A stretch of DNA of 23,086 nucleotides, from positions 1 to 23,086 of IMG/VR virus record IMGVR_UViG_3300032214_001169; one strand, given 5' to 3'. This document shows, one piece after another, positions 9,001-15,395 of the stretch; the stretch's first letter is position 1; each line of letters opens with the position of its first letter. The position numbers were made by a program, and so were the translations under genes. The DNA comes from a virus. The notes under the pieces were generated by a model, which searched no databases, was not told where the DNA came from, and saw only the letters and a program-made list of their open reading frames with translations.

Positions 9001-9101
9001 GTGAGTCAATGATTATTCCAGTTCTTGTTAAGACAGTTCAAGAATTGATTGAAGAAGTTGATGCCCTCAAAGAAGAAGTTAGAATCCTGAAGGGGGAATA
9101 A
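6024..9101 (+). CDS. large tail fibre: cysteine-rich YadA-like repeats plus S74 chaperone
   Basis: 1025 residues. Residues 1-35 (MSEIRVDKIVN...GISIPSGQTL) are a distinct anchor seen in cyanophage fibres. Residues 40-320 are a Thr/Gly/Asn-rich shaft with a duplicated FVGALTGNVTGN block, and a module at about 215-300 homologous to one in the protein encoded at 853. Residues about 385-670 and 735-885 hold arrays of 17-residue repeats, consensus N-N-F-L-G-x-x-A-G-x-x-N-T-T-G-x-x, like YadA-type adhesin heads. I count 36 cysteines, all between residues 324 and 882. The C-terminus from 921 is a peptidase S74 intramolecular chaperone: S921-D-A-R-D-K926 holds the Ser-Lys autocleavage pair, followed by LNPVQYQW, YGFLAQDV and a terminal coiled coil (about 1000-1025). 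Probably a self-trimerising receptor-binding fibre whose chaperone is cut off after folding. Confidence 0.9.
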   Translation: MSEIRVDKIVNSSGSGAVEFTQGISIPSGQTLSGIAQTAQGLTATASVNTSGIITATTFVGALTGNVTGNVTGNLNATGVSTAAYLQNTNINSSGIHTASSFSGSLANTLTLATSGTGLSGSTTFNNSGAATFTVTSNATNANTASAIVARDASGNFSAGTITATTFVGALTGNVTGNLTGTASTATLATNAQGLTGTPNITVGDATVTGNLTVQGTTTTLDTVNLVVEDKNIGIGTTTTPSNTTADGGGLTLFGGAGGDKTLTWVNSTAAWTSNQDINLTTGKVYEINGSTVLSSSQVLGKSVPAGTIVGDTDSQTLSSKTLCSSTLTGSLTAGGGTGSNGQFLQSTGAGVCWATAAGGGSGGINVCCVSNFLSCNTNALSISCANNNFLVGCNAGKCTTTGCYNNFLGKYAGCSNTDGSLNNFLGRQAGYYNTIGNHNNFIGDAVGYKNTTGCYNNFLGNNAGFNNTTGNHNNFLGRYSGYNNTTGCFNTFLGFCAGRSNTTGSSNFAIGCFALCSNATGTDNIAIGCFAGRVVAGSCNIFIGRLAGSCTSSSVASNNIAIGALAGRCITTGGSNIALGLYAYRGAGGGCNIVAGHCAGYSATSGNNNIFLGQNAGFNYIGTAGQHQNIFIGCNSGCLVTGGCNVIIGGFIGSLFTACCNHIFLSDGAGNNRLQINNSGALGFAGANYGTAGQVLTSCGNAAAPVWAAAGGSQAMCATGSNTIYSCSAGLCGSENFFAGFQAGPSASAYPQYSTAIGVRAGRYAGSYTYGYNSWYNTFLGYQAGYYRSGGCHNFFAGTCAGMSGFNELASTTGCSNIAIGRLAGVCLTSGNNNVFLGDVAGKYNTTGSYNTFIGYQASNGCVNKGTLGGHRGTNNIALGCNSGNDALYNFGSTDASNIIVIGNNSHTASYVKVAWTTGSDARDKTNIIPIPVGKNFLKQLNPVQYQWADRETGEVTTEKPNYGFLAQDVLALENPPQVIVDDNDPEHLKLRESMIIPVLVKTVQELIEEVDALKEEVRILKGE
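6183..6541 (+). repeat. 35-bp direct repeat pair in the fibre shaft
   Basis: Positions 6183-6217 and 6507-6541 are identical and encode the same residues (ITATTFVGALTG). The 324-bp offset is 108 codons, so the repeat is in frame. It marks an internal duplication in the shaft and another potential recombination point. Confidence 0.8.
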
Positions 9102-9122
9102 TTCCTTCTAAATAATATCAAT

Positions 9123-9160
9123 ATCCCTCTAGGATTGACAAAAATTCTAGAGGGATTTAT
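9123..9160 (+). terminator. intrinsic terminator ending the fibre module
   Basis: The arm ATCCCTCTAG (9123-9132) pairs exactly with CTAGAGGGAT (9147-9156). Four more inner pairs (one G-T) leave a six-base loop, followed by TTTAT. It starts 21 nt after the fibre stop codon. The U-tract is short because the same bases double as the -10 box of the next promoter. Confidence 0.75.
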
Positions 9161-9163
9161 AAT
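9135..9163 (+). promoter_or_regulatory. consensus sigma70 promoter nested in the terminator
   Basis: TTGACA at 9135-9140, 17 bp, TATAAT at 9158-9163: an exact match to the bacterial vegetative consensus. The -35 lies in the upper stem and loop of the terminator, the 3' stem fills the spacer and the -10 overlaps the T-tract. Start expected near 9170, about 18 nt before the ATG at 9188. Confidence 0.8.
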
Positions 9164-9187
9164 ATATAAATGAAAATATAAAAAAAT

Positions 9188-9574
9188 ATGAATCATTGTC
9201 AAAAGAAATGTTTTGGAAATGATGGTGAACATGGTGGGTGCTGTAAGTCTTATAATGGAGAGTGGATGATTGGACCTATATCAGATCATATTGAAGTTCT
9301 TGCAAGAGTGAGAAAGCAATTTAAAGGAATGGAAATTAAGTGGAAAGATATTTTTATTGATTATGAAGAAGGTAAAAATTTATTTCCCGATAAACCCGCA
9401 TGGAAAAATCCAGAAAAATATCCTGTGATGCGAATACAATTCAATGTGCAAGATAGACCTTGTATCTTTTATAATAATGATATAAAAACTTGTCAGATAT
9501 ATAAAGCAAAATCAATAACTTGTTCAAATTACAAATGTGATTATTTAAAACAATTGGAAGAAGAAATAAAATGA
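9188..9574 (+). CDS. YkgJ-like cysteine-cluster protein
   Basis: 128 residues. Seen: C4, C8, C18-C19, and a C-terminal P-C92-I-F-Y-(x)6-T-C102-Q-I-Y-(x)7-T-C112-S-N-Y-K-C117. This is the YkgJ pattern (CC..., then C-x-F...C-x-I-Y-x-x-R-P-x-x-C), a family annotated as binding zinc or an iron-sulfur cluster, with poorly known chemistry. It is the first gene after the nested promoter. Its stop overlaps the next start (ATGA at 9571), so it is translationally coupled to a glycosyltransferase. The usual Arg-Pro before the third Cys is replaced here by Lys-Ser-Ile-Thr. A redox or metal-dependent modification role beside sugar genes is inference. No Shine-Dalgarno is evident. Confidence 0.65.
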   Translation: MNHCQKKCFGNDGEHGGCCKSYNGEWMIGPISDHIEVLARVRKQFKGMEIKWKDIFIDYEEGKNLFPDKPAWKNPEKYPVMRIQFNVQDRPCIFYNNDIKTCQIYKAKSITCSNYKCDYLKQLEEEIK

Positions 9575-10326
9575 ATTCTATTGATATTGTTACTCCTACG
9601 ATGTGGAAAGTAGATTATTTTTTGGAAGCATTGGAAAAATATTGCAATTATAAATCAGTAAATAAAATTTTTTTAATTGATAATGAGCATTTGGAAAGAC
9701 CAAAAAGTGAAATTTTAAACCACCCAAAAATTAAAATAATTTCCTTTGGTAGAAATATTTACGTAAATCCTGCTTGGAATGAAGGATATTATCAATCTAA
9801 AGCAGATGTAATTTGTTTATTGAATGATGATGTAATTGTTGATGAAGATTTATTCCATCAGGTTTCTGAGTTAAATATGAGCGAGATAGATATTATCGGT
9901 ACAAAAGTCAAAGGTAGTCTTGATAATTATCATATTATAGATCATCCAGATCATAAAGAAGAACTGATTAGAATGAATGTGAATAAATCTCAACCAATTG
10001 GTGGGCAAGCATATGCATTTGGTATTTGTATGTTTATTAAAAGAATTTCATATAAAGTAATTCCAACGTTATATCAAATTTGGTTTGGTGATGATTACCT
10101 AATTCAAAGATGTAAGAACATTTATGCATTTAAGACAAATAAAATTAAAGGAGAAATTTCTAAAACAATTGTGGAATTAGATAAATGTAAAGATTCTAAA
10201 ACAGAACAATTTAAGAGCAGTTTATCCAAAAGAATTCAACTAGATACTCATAATGCTTATCATTATGGGCATTTCAAAAATGGAAAAAATTGGGATATTT
10301 TAAAGAAAAATGCTTTTGTTAATTAA
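9571..10326 (+). CDS. GT-A-fold glycosyltransferase (GT2-like)
   Basis: 251 residues. The N-terminal IDIVTPTMWKVDYFLEAL strand-helix resembles the nucleotide-binding start of GT2-type enzymes. FLIDN follows at 34-38. The sequence NPAWNEGYYQSKADVICLLN leads into D86-D87-V, the expected metal and sugar-nucleotide DxD region. Later GGQAYAFGICMFIKR and WFGDDYLIQR (about 171-180) match the acceptor-side loops and the acidic catalytic helix. Family GT2 transfers a sugar from a nucleotide sugar to a glycan, lipid or protein acceptor; the sugar and acceptor cannot be read from sequence. There is no membrane segment. It overlaps the previous gene by four bases and is very AT-rich, like the rest of this operon. 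Confidence 0.75.
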   Translation: MNSIDIVTPTMWKVDYFLEALEKYCNYKSVNKIFLIDNEHLERPKSEILNHPKIKIISFGRNIYVNPAWNEGYYQSKADVICLLNDDVIVDEDLFHQVSELNMSEIDIIGTKVKGSLDNYHIIDHPDHKEELIRMNVNKSQPIGGQAYAFGICMFIKRISYKVIPTLYQIWFGDDYLIQRCKNIYAFKTNKIKGEISKTIVELDKCKDSKTEQFKSSLSKRIQLDTHNAYHYGHFKNGKNWDILKKNAFVN

Positions 10327-10335
10327 TTAAAACTT

Positions 10336-10902
10336 ATGAAAAAAATTTTAGAAGAAATTCCAACAGGTTGGAAAGATCATATTATATTTGCTCAATGGAT
10401 TGTTAAAAGAAAAAATCCAGACACAATTGTAGATCTTGGAGTTGATTGGGGATACTCAACTTTTTGCTTTTCCCTTCCAAAAATAGGACATGTTTATGGA
10501 ATAGATAGTTTTGAAGGTGATGCTTTTGCAGGTGTTCATAATACTTATAATTATGTTCTAGAAAAACAAAAAGAACTTCAATTAGATAATATTACTTTTA
10601 TTAAGGGATATTTTGATGATATTGCTAAAAATTGGGATAAAGAAATTGATATTCTACACATAGATGGATACCATACTTACAAAGCAGTTAAAAATGATTA
10701 TGATACTTGGAGTAAATTTGTAAAGAATGATGGTATAATATTATTTCATGACACAATGGTTTTTGACAGAAAATTTGGAGTTCATAAATTGTTTTCTGAA
10801 ATTAAATTACCAAAAACTAATTTTAAATTTTGTCATGGATTAGGAGTTGTATCAAAAGATCAAGATTTAATTAATAAAATAAATACTGAGTTTAAATTAT
10901 GA
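10336..10902 (+). CDS. class I SAM-dependent methyltransferase (Methyltransf_24-like)
   Basis: 188 residues. Motif I is at residues 32-41 (V-D-L-G-V-D-W-G-Y-S, the family's D/E-x-G-x-x-x-G-x-S). D57 in YGIDSFEG is the expected ribose-binding acid. DILHIDGYHTYKAVKNDY (105-122) and GIILFHDT (133-140) are the H-I-D-G-x-H and F-H-D-T motifs of the Methyltransf_24 family. Those enzymes methylate sugar hydroxyls or related groups, often in O-antigen and capsule loci, with a divalent metal. Its position between two glycosyltransferases fits sugar O-methylation as a capping or editing step. The stop codon overlaps the next start (ATGA at 10899). Confidence 0.85.
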   Translation: MKKILEEIPTGWKDHIIFAQWIVKRKNPDTIVDLGVDWGYSTFCFSLPKIGHVYGIDSFEGDAFAGVHNTYNYVLEKQKELQLDNITFIKGYFDDIAKNWDKEIDILHIDGYHTYKAVKNDYDTWSKFVKNDGIILFHDTMVFDRKFGVHKLFSEIKLPKTNFKFCHGLGVVSKDQDLINKINTEFKL

Positions 10903-11528
10903 AAAAAGTATTAATTGCTACACCTTGTCTTGATGGAAGAGTCGAAGCCTACTTTACAAATTCATTGTATGAGTCTGTAAAACTTGGTTTGGAAAATGAT
11001 ATAATGCTTCAACCAGTTTTTCTTGCTTATGAAAGTATTCTTCCAATGGCTAGAAATGAGTTGTTTAATTTAGCATATAAAGAAAAATATGATGATATGG
11101 TTTTCATTGATGATGATGAGTGTTGGGATGCCAATGCCCTTATTGATATTATTCAATCACCAAAAGATGTAGTTGCAGTTCCTGTAGTCAATAAAGGTGA
11201 TAGGAAAGTAGAGTATAATGTTTATGGAGTAGATAAAATTCCAGATCCAACTGATGGTTATCATAAAATTGTAAAGTGTGGAACTGGGTTTCTTAAACTA
11301 TCTCAAAAAGTAATTAAAGATTTGTATGAAAGTAATCCAGATTGTGAATTTAGAGGTAAAGTTTTAAAGAATATTTGTGAGTATGCAAATATTAATGAAA
11401 CTTTTGTTGGTGAAGACATTATGCTTTGTAAAAAAATTAGAGAACTTGGATATACTATTTGGGTTAATCCAAAGTACACTGTGTCTCACATTGGAATGAA
11501 AATGTATCGTGGTAACTTTGAAGTATGA
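10899..11528 (+). CDS. glycosyltransferase, GT-A fold
   Basis: 209 residues. It begins KKVLIATPCLDGRVEAYFTNSL. A LPMARNELFNLA helix is at 49-59 and F-I-D-D-D-E-C at 69-75, the metal-binding acidic triplet. A glycine-containing acceptor loop (V-K-C-G-T-G-F-L-K-L, 126-134) follows, then V-G-E-D-I-M-L-C-K-K (170-179) and Y-T-V-S-H-I-G near 193-199, the catalytic-acid and late His motifs of this type. It is short for the fold, about 210 residues against the more usual 230-300, but all core motifs are present. It resembles GTs found in phage and giant-virus surface loci. ATGA overlaps join it to both neighbours. Substrate unknown. Confidence 0.75.
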   Translation: MKKVLIATPCLDGRVEAYFTNSLYESVKLGLENDIMLQPVFLAYESILPMARNELFNLAYKEKYDDMVFIDDDECWDANALIDIIQSPKDVVAVPVVNKGDRKVEYNVYGVDKIPDPTDGYHKIVKCGTGFLKLSQKVIKDLYESNPDCEFRGKVLKNICEYANINETFVGEDIMLCKKIRELGYTIWVNPKYTVSHIGMKMYRGNFEV

Positions 11529-12274
11529 AAAACCAAATTAAAAATTCTGATATAACTGTAATTTTAAATTGTTATAAGAGAATTGAATATTTGGATGAGC
11601 AAATAAGTGCTATTGAAAATCAAACCATACCTCCAAAAGAAATTTGGATTTGGCAAAATTCACCTGAAGATATAGAAAAACCAAATTTAGAAAAGTATTC
11701 ATCCAAGTGTAAAATAGTATCTTCAAGCTTTAACTTTAAATTTCATGGACGATTTAGTTTGGCTCTTTTAGCACGAACAAAATATGTTTGTTTTTTTGAT
11801 GATGATTCAATACCGGGAAAAGAATGGTTTGAAAATTGCTTAAACACCATTGAAAATGGATATGATGGTATTTTAGGATGTGCGGGAATTATTTTAAAGG
11901 AAAAAAATTATCTAGATCCAATTAATATTGGTTCCAACGGAATTAAAAGTGACACCCCTGTAGAAGTTGACTTGGTTGGACATTCTTGGTTTTTCAATAA
12001 AAAATACTTAAAGTACATGTGGATTGAAAATCCAGTTAGTTGGGAGAATGGAGAAGATATGCAGTTGTCATACTTGTCTCAAAAGTATGGTAAAGTAAAA
12101 ACCTACGTTCCTCCCCATCCAGAAGATAATAAGGAACTTTGGGGATCAACAAAGGAAGAATATAGTGATGATGATAATGCATCTTATAAGATTAAAACTG
12201 ATTTTTACTTTCAAAGAGCTGTAATAATTCAACATTATGTAAAAAATGGGTGGAAAACTATTAATAATTTGTAA
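11525..12274 (+). CDS. glycosyltransferase family 2-like protein
   Basis: 249 residues. ITVILNCYKRIEYLDEQISAI (10-30) is the canonical GT2 opening, followed by Q-x-I-P-P-K-E-I-W-I-W-Q-N. The region C-F-F-D-D-D-S-I-P-G (89-98) is the DxD site. Residues 151-160 (VGHSWFFNKK) and N-G-E-D-M-Q-L-S (175-182) give the acceptor loop and the E-D catalytic pair. The C-terminal 45 residues are acidic then aromatic. These features support an active inverting GT2; donor and acceptor are not predictable. The ATGA overlap at 11525 couples it to the previous gene. It is followed by a 35-bp AT-rich gap, the longest in this operon. Confidence 0.8.
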   Translation: MKNQIKNSDITVILNCYKRIEYLDEQISAIENQTIPPKEIWIWQNSPEDIEKPNLEKYSSKCKIVSSSFNFKFHGRFSLALLARTKYVCFFDDDSIPGKEWFENCLNTIENGYDGILGCAGIILKEKNYLDPINIGSNGIKSDTPVEVDLVGHSWFFNKKYLKYMWIENPVSWENGEDMQLSYLSQKYGKVKTYVPPHPEDNKELWGSTKEEYSDDDNASYKIKTDFYFQRAVIIQHYVKNGWKTINNL

Positions 12275-12309
12275 TCTCTAATAATTTTTTAATGTTGTAA
12301 AATAAAAAT

Positions 12310-13170
12310 ATGAAAATAAAAATTTGTATACCCCATTATTTTGCAACAAAATTTGATGAAGACTTTTATTCTTCTCATGGATGGACGCACGGATCATTAG
12401 ATGGGAAAATTGATAAAAGAACAGAAGCATTTGATAAATGTTTATGGTCTTTATTTCATATTGGAACTCAAAATAATGATGGATTATTAGACATACGTAC
12501 TAATATAACAAATAAAATATTAAATCAGATTAAATATCATGATATTTCAATTTCAGTAATTACTGATGGTAAAAATATTTGTAAAGAAATTTTAAACAAA
12601 TATAAAAATTATATTACTATAAAAGAGGTGGATATAAGTAATTCAATGGATTTAGTGTTTGAAACTAGAGAAGAATTATTTAACGGAGAAAATTATGATT
12701 TATATTTTTATTGTGAGGATGATATTGGAATAAATGATAAAAAATATTTTGATAAAGTGGACTGGTTTGCAGAACAAACAAATCATAAGGGAGTCTTGAT
12801 GCCCTATAGATTTGAAAATTTATATTCATTGGAAATTGAAAAGATTTATATTGATGGACCTATAGACCAAAATATGCTTACGGGGTTTATGAAACCTAAA
12901 AATAACTCATTATCCCTAAAGTATAAAAATACTAATATAGTATTTGATAATCCGATGAATCCTCATTCTGGAACTTTTTGTTTGACAAAGCAACAAAGAG
13001 ATTATATAATAGAAAAAGGAATAACAAGAAGGAGTGATTTTGTAAGCTCGCTTGAAAGTGTATGTACTTTAACTGCAATGGAATTTTTTGATATATATAA
13101 AACCACTTTTAAATATAGAAAATTTTTAGAGGTAGAGCATCTTTGTCCAAGATATAATATTATAAATTAA
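12310..13170 (+). CDS. putative GT-A-like glycosyltransferase
   Basis: 286 residues. KIKICIPHYF opens the protein. The sequence L-Y-F-Y-C-E-D-D-I-G-I (131-141) looks like the strand-plus-acidic-triplet of GT-A enzymes. Downstream are a HKGVLMPYRFE strand, NPHSGTFCLTKQQ (about 217-229) and a FVSSLESVCT helix. The domain order fits a glycosyltransferase, but the sequence is divergent and I cannot assign a family. It is strongly AT-rich. The first 17 bases are identical to the start of the next gene, which hints at a shared origin or simply AT-rich usage. A perfect sigma70-type promoter match lies within its coding sequence at 12982-13010. Confidence 0.55.
   Translation: MKIKICIPHYFATKFDEDFYSSHGWTHGSLDGKIDKRTEAFDKCLWSLFHIGTQNNDGLLDIRTNITNKILNQIKYHDISISVITDGKNICKEILNKYKNYITIKEVDISNSMDLVFETREELFNGENYDLYFYCEDDIGINDKKYFDKVDWFAEQTNHKGVLMPYRFENLYSLEIEKIYIDGPIDQNMLTGFMKPKNNSLSLKYKNTNIVFDNPMNPHSGTFCLTKQQRDYIIEKGITRRSDFVSSLESVCTLTAMEFFDIYKTTFKYRKFLEVEHLCPRYNIIN
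12982..13010 (+). promoter_or_regulatory. intragenic consensus sigma70 promoter
   Basis: TTGACA (12982-12987), 17 bp, TATAAT (13005-13010), inside the gene at 12310-13170. The start would be near 13017, giving a leader of about 158 nt to the next ATG at 13175. Exact 12-base consensus with 17-bp spacing is rare by chance, but coding function also constrains these bases. Confidence 0.5.
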
Positions 13171-13174
13171 TAAT

Positions 13175-13870
13175 ATGAAAATAAAAATTTGCGTAAATAG
13201 CACTAAACAATACAGTGAAAAAACATTACCGATTATTATTCCTTCGTTGATTGATTCTGGTATTGATCCTGAAGATATTTTTGTATTTAAAGGTGGTCAT
13301 TATGAAAGATCAGTAATTAAAAAAGATACTTATACTTTAATTCAAACTGATAATAATACAATTGATTTAACCGGATTAATTGATATTGTTGAAAACGAAT
13401 TGGAATCTGATTATTGGTTTTATATTCATGACACTTGTAAAGTTGGTCCTAAGTTTAAACAACTACTTTATAATATCCCAGAAAGTTTTCCAGATAAAAT
13501 TGCATTAACTGTACACCCATCAATGAATATTGCTTCCTATAAATATTCATGCTTAATGAGATACAAAGACAAATTATTAAAAGTAAAAAATCAAGATTAT
13601 TCTGAAAAAAAATTAAAAAAATTAAAAGAATGGAGTATTTACTGTGAAGATTTAATCCTCCATAAACCACATCAAAATGGAATGGGTATGGTGGGTATTC
13701 ATAGTGATACTATAGAATTTTATAATCCAGAATTGTCTGATTGTATTAGAATTGAAAATGAAAATTGGTATGGTGGCGTTAAAAGAATTGTTGAATATTA
13801 TCCCCAATTAGATCTCTATAAGTCTAAAGCCAATTATTATAGAACTACTAAACCAATTATACAATTATAG
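13175..13870 (+). CDS. uncharacterised protein, possibly GT-A-like
   Basis: 231 residues; I do not recognise a family with confidence. Seen: KIKICVNSTKQYSEKTLPII at the N-terminus, a DIFVFKGGHYE strand, and S-D-Y-W-F-Y-I-H-D-T-C (about 79-89). In the last segment a His-Asp occupies the place where glycosyltransferases carry DxD. It continues with FPDKIALTVHPSMNIASYKY, a Lys-rich helix, then N-G-M-G-M-V-G-I-H-S-D-T (about 168-179), and ends with Tyr-rich residues. Hydrophobic spacing and operon position suggest a divergent glycosyltransferase or sugar-binding relative. It lies 4 nt after the previous stop and 2 nt before the next start. Confidence 0.5.
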   Translation: MKIKICVNSTKQYSEKTLPIIIPSLIDSGIDPEDIFVFKGGHYERSVIKKDTYTLIQTDNNTIDLTGLIDIVENELESDYWFYIHDTCKVGPKFKQLLYNIPESFPDKIALTVHPSMNIASYKYSCLMRYKDKLLKVKNQDYSEKKLKKLKEWSIYCEDLILHKPHQNGMGMVGIHSDTIEFYNPELSDCIRIENENWYGGVKRIVEYYPQLDLYKSKANYYRTTKPIIQL

Positions 13871-13872
13871 AT

Positions 13873-14427
13873 ATGGAACATATTTATCAACAATCACGAT
13901 TTGGACAAAATTGGTTTAATTGTCAATCTTTATATGGGGAAATGGTAAAAAAATTTCCATCTGGATCTCATTTTGTAGAAGTAGGATCTTGGAAGGGAAA
14001 ATCATCAGCATTTATGTGTGTCGAAATTATAAATTCTGAAAAACAAATTAAATTTGATTGTGTTGATACTTGGAAAGGAAGTGTAGAACATGCAAACTAT
14101 CAAGAACTTCCTCATTTGTATGATATTTTTAAGGAAAATATGAAACCTTTTGAGGGATATTATACTGATTTAAAAATGAAATCTATTGATGCGGCAAAAT
14201 TATATGAGGATGAATCATTGGATTTTGTTTTTATTGATGCTTCTCATGAGTATGAGGATGTAAAGGATGATATAACTCATTGGATATTAAAAGTAAAAAA
14301 AGGTGGAATTCTGAGTGGTGATGATTATTCTGGATATTGGGGAGGTGTAATTAAAGCAGTTAATGAAATTTTAGGCGAAAAAAATATTAAAAGGAATGGA
14401 GATACTTGGATTTATTATAAAAATTGA
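13873..14427 (+). CDS. class I SAM-dependent methyltransferase (Methyltransf_24-like)
   Basis: 184 residues. Motif I is at 35-45 (V-E-V-G-S-W-K-G-K-S-S). D65-T-W-K-G is the second nucleoside-binding element. L-D-F-V-F-I-D-A-S-H-E-Y-E-D-V (116-130) and G-G-I-L-S-G-D-D-Y (144-152) are the I-D-A-x-H and G-x-D-Y family motifs, with acidic residues suited to a divalent metal. It is a second enzyme of the same superfamily as the one at 10336, but clearly divergent, so two different methylations are likely. It is the last gene of the operon. Its TGA stop lies within the -35 TTGACA of the next promoter. Confidence 0.85.
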   Translation: MEHIYQQSRFGQNWFNCQSLYGEMVKKFPSGSHFVEVGSWKGKSSAFMCVEIINSEKQIKFDCVDTWKGSVEHANYQELPHLYDIFKENMKPFEGYYTDLKMKSIDAAKLYEDESLDFVFIDASHEYEDVKDDITHWILKVKKGGILSGDDYSGYWGGVIKAVNEILGEKNIKRNGDTWIYYKN

Positions 14428-14452
14428 CATTTTAAAAAACCTGATATATAAT
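14424..14452 (+). promoter_or_regulatory. consensus sigma70 promoter
   Basis: TTGACA (14424-14429), 17 bp, TATAAT (14447-14452), in the 47-bp gap between two genes. The start would be near 14459, 16 nt before the ATG at 14475. The TGA of the upstream gene is inside the -35 hexamer. Confidence 0.85.
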
Positions 14453-14474
14453 GTAGTTTAGTTATTACACATTC

Positions 14475-15380
14475 ATGAAATCAAAGTATTGTATTTTTCA
14501 TGTACAAGGTGGTATTGGAAAACATATTGCGGCAACAGCAGTAGCAAAAGCAATTAAAAATAATTATCCAGATCGAAAACTAATTGTAGTTTGTGTTTGG
14601 ACAGATGTTTTTATCAACCTAACTTTTGTAGATAGAGTTTATCCTCTTGGTGGAACTCAATATTTTTATCAAAATTATATTCAAGGTAAAGATTCTTTTA
14701 TCTTTGCTAATGAACCATATTACACTACAGACCATGTGAATAAAAAACTTCCTCTGGTGGAAAGTTGGTGTAAGATGTATGGTATTAAATATAATGGAGA
14801 AAAACCAGAAATAAGATTTAACAAACTTCAAACAAATATTTCCAAGCAATATTGGTGTCAAGGTAAAAAACCAGTTATGGTTATTCATACCAATGGTGGA
14901 ATGCAAACAACTGATGCTAAACCTTATATGTGGGCAAGAGACATGCCTTCAGATTTAGCACAAAAAATTGTTGACCACTATAAAGATGATTATCATATCT
15001 ATCAAGTTACTAAATTGAATTCTTTAAAACTTGAAGGTGCTCAACATATTTTTGCATCACAAGAACAATCTTATAATCTAACAGAACTTTTTAGTTTAAT
15101 TCTTCACAGTAAAAAAAGAATCCTAATTGATTCTTGTTTGCAACATTGTGCTGCAGCTTTAAGACTTAAGTCTACAGTTCTTTGGAATGGTACAAGTCCA
15201 AAAATATTTGGATATGAACTGCATGATAATATTTCTACAGAAATTCCTTATGATTTCAAACTTCCTGGAAGTTATCTTTTTGACTTTGATTTTAATGGTG
15301 TTGAGCAAGAATATCCCTTTGAGGAAGATGAAGAAATATTTGATTTTAATAAAATCATAGAATCAGTTGATAAACAATAA
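14475..15380 (+). CDS. GT9-like glycosyltransferase (heptosyltransferase fold)
   Basis: 301 residues. H-V-Q-G-G-I-G-K-H-I-A-A-T (9-21) matches the G-G-x-G-D-x-L/I loop at the start of ADP-heptose:LPS-type GT-B enzymes. The D-R-K-L-I-V-V-C-V-W strand follows. The C-terminal half has LTELFSLILHSKKRILIDSC (about 199-218), then Q-H-C-A-A-A-L and V-L-W-N-G-T-S-P, a variant of the family's D-S-G-x-x-H-x-A-A-A-L...F-G-x-T-x-P nucleotide-sugar site. The usual Asp in the N-terminal loop is Lys-His here. Known members build LPS core; here it may act on a host or phage glycan. The protein ends in an acidic tail. Expressed from the promoter 22 nt upstream; no strong Shine-Dalgarno. Confidence 0.7.
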   Translation: MKSKYCIFHVQGGIGKHIAATAVAKAIKNNYPDRKLIVVCVWTDVFINLTFVDRVYPLGGTQYFYQNYIQGKDSFIFANEPYYTTDHVNKKLPLVESWCKMYGIKYNGEKPEIRFNKLQTNISKQYWCQGKKPVMVIHTNGGMQTTDAKPYMWARDMPSDLAQKIVDHYKDDYHIYQVTKLNSLKLEGAQHIFASQEQSYNLTELFSLILHSKKRILIDSCLQHCAAALRLKSTVLWNGTSPKIFGYELHDNISTEIPYDFKLPGSYLFDFDFNGVEQEYPFEEDEEIFDFNKIIESVDKQ

Positions 15381-15395
15381 TCAAGGAGATCTAAA

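Noticed and set aside
9165-9172. TATAAATG as a late promoter for the YkgJ-like gene
   Set aside because: One mismatch from TATAAATA in very AT-rich DNA, and it overlaps the region just downstream of the exact sigma70 promoter. It cannot be separated from chance.
12310-13191. Identical first 17 bases of the genes at 12310 and 13175 as a duplication
   Set aside because: Identity is limited to the AT-rich start (ATGAAAATAAAAATTTG) and the proteins diverge at once. Shared codon usage explains it.
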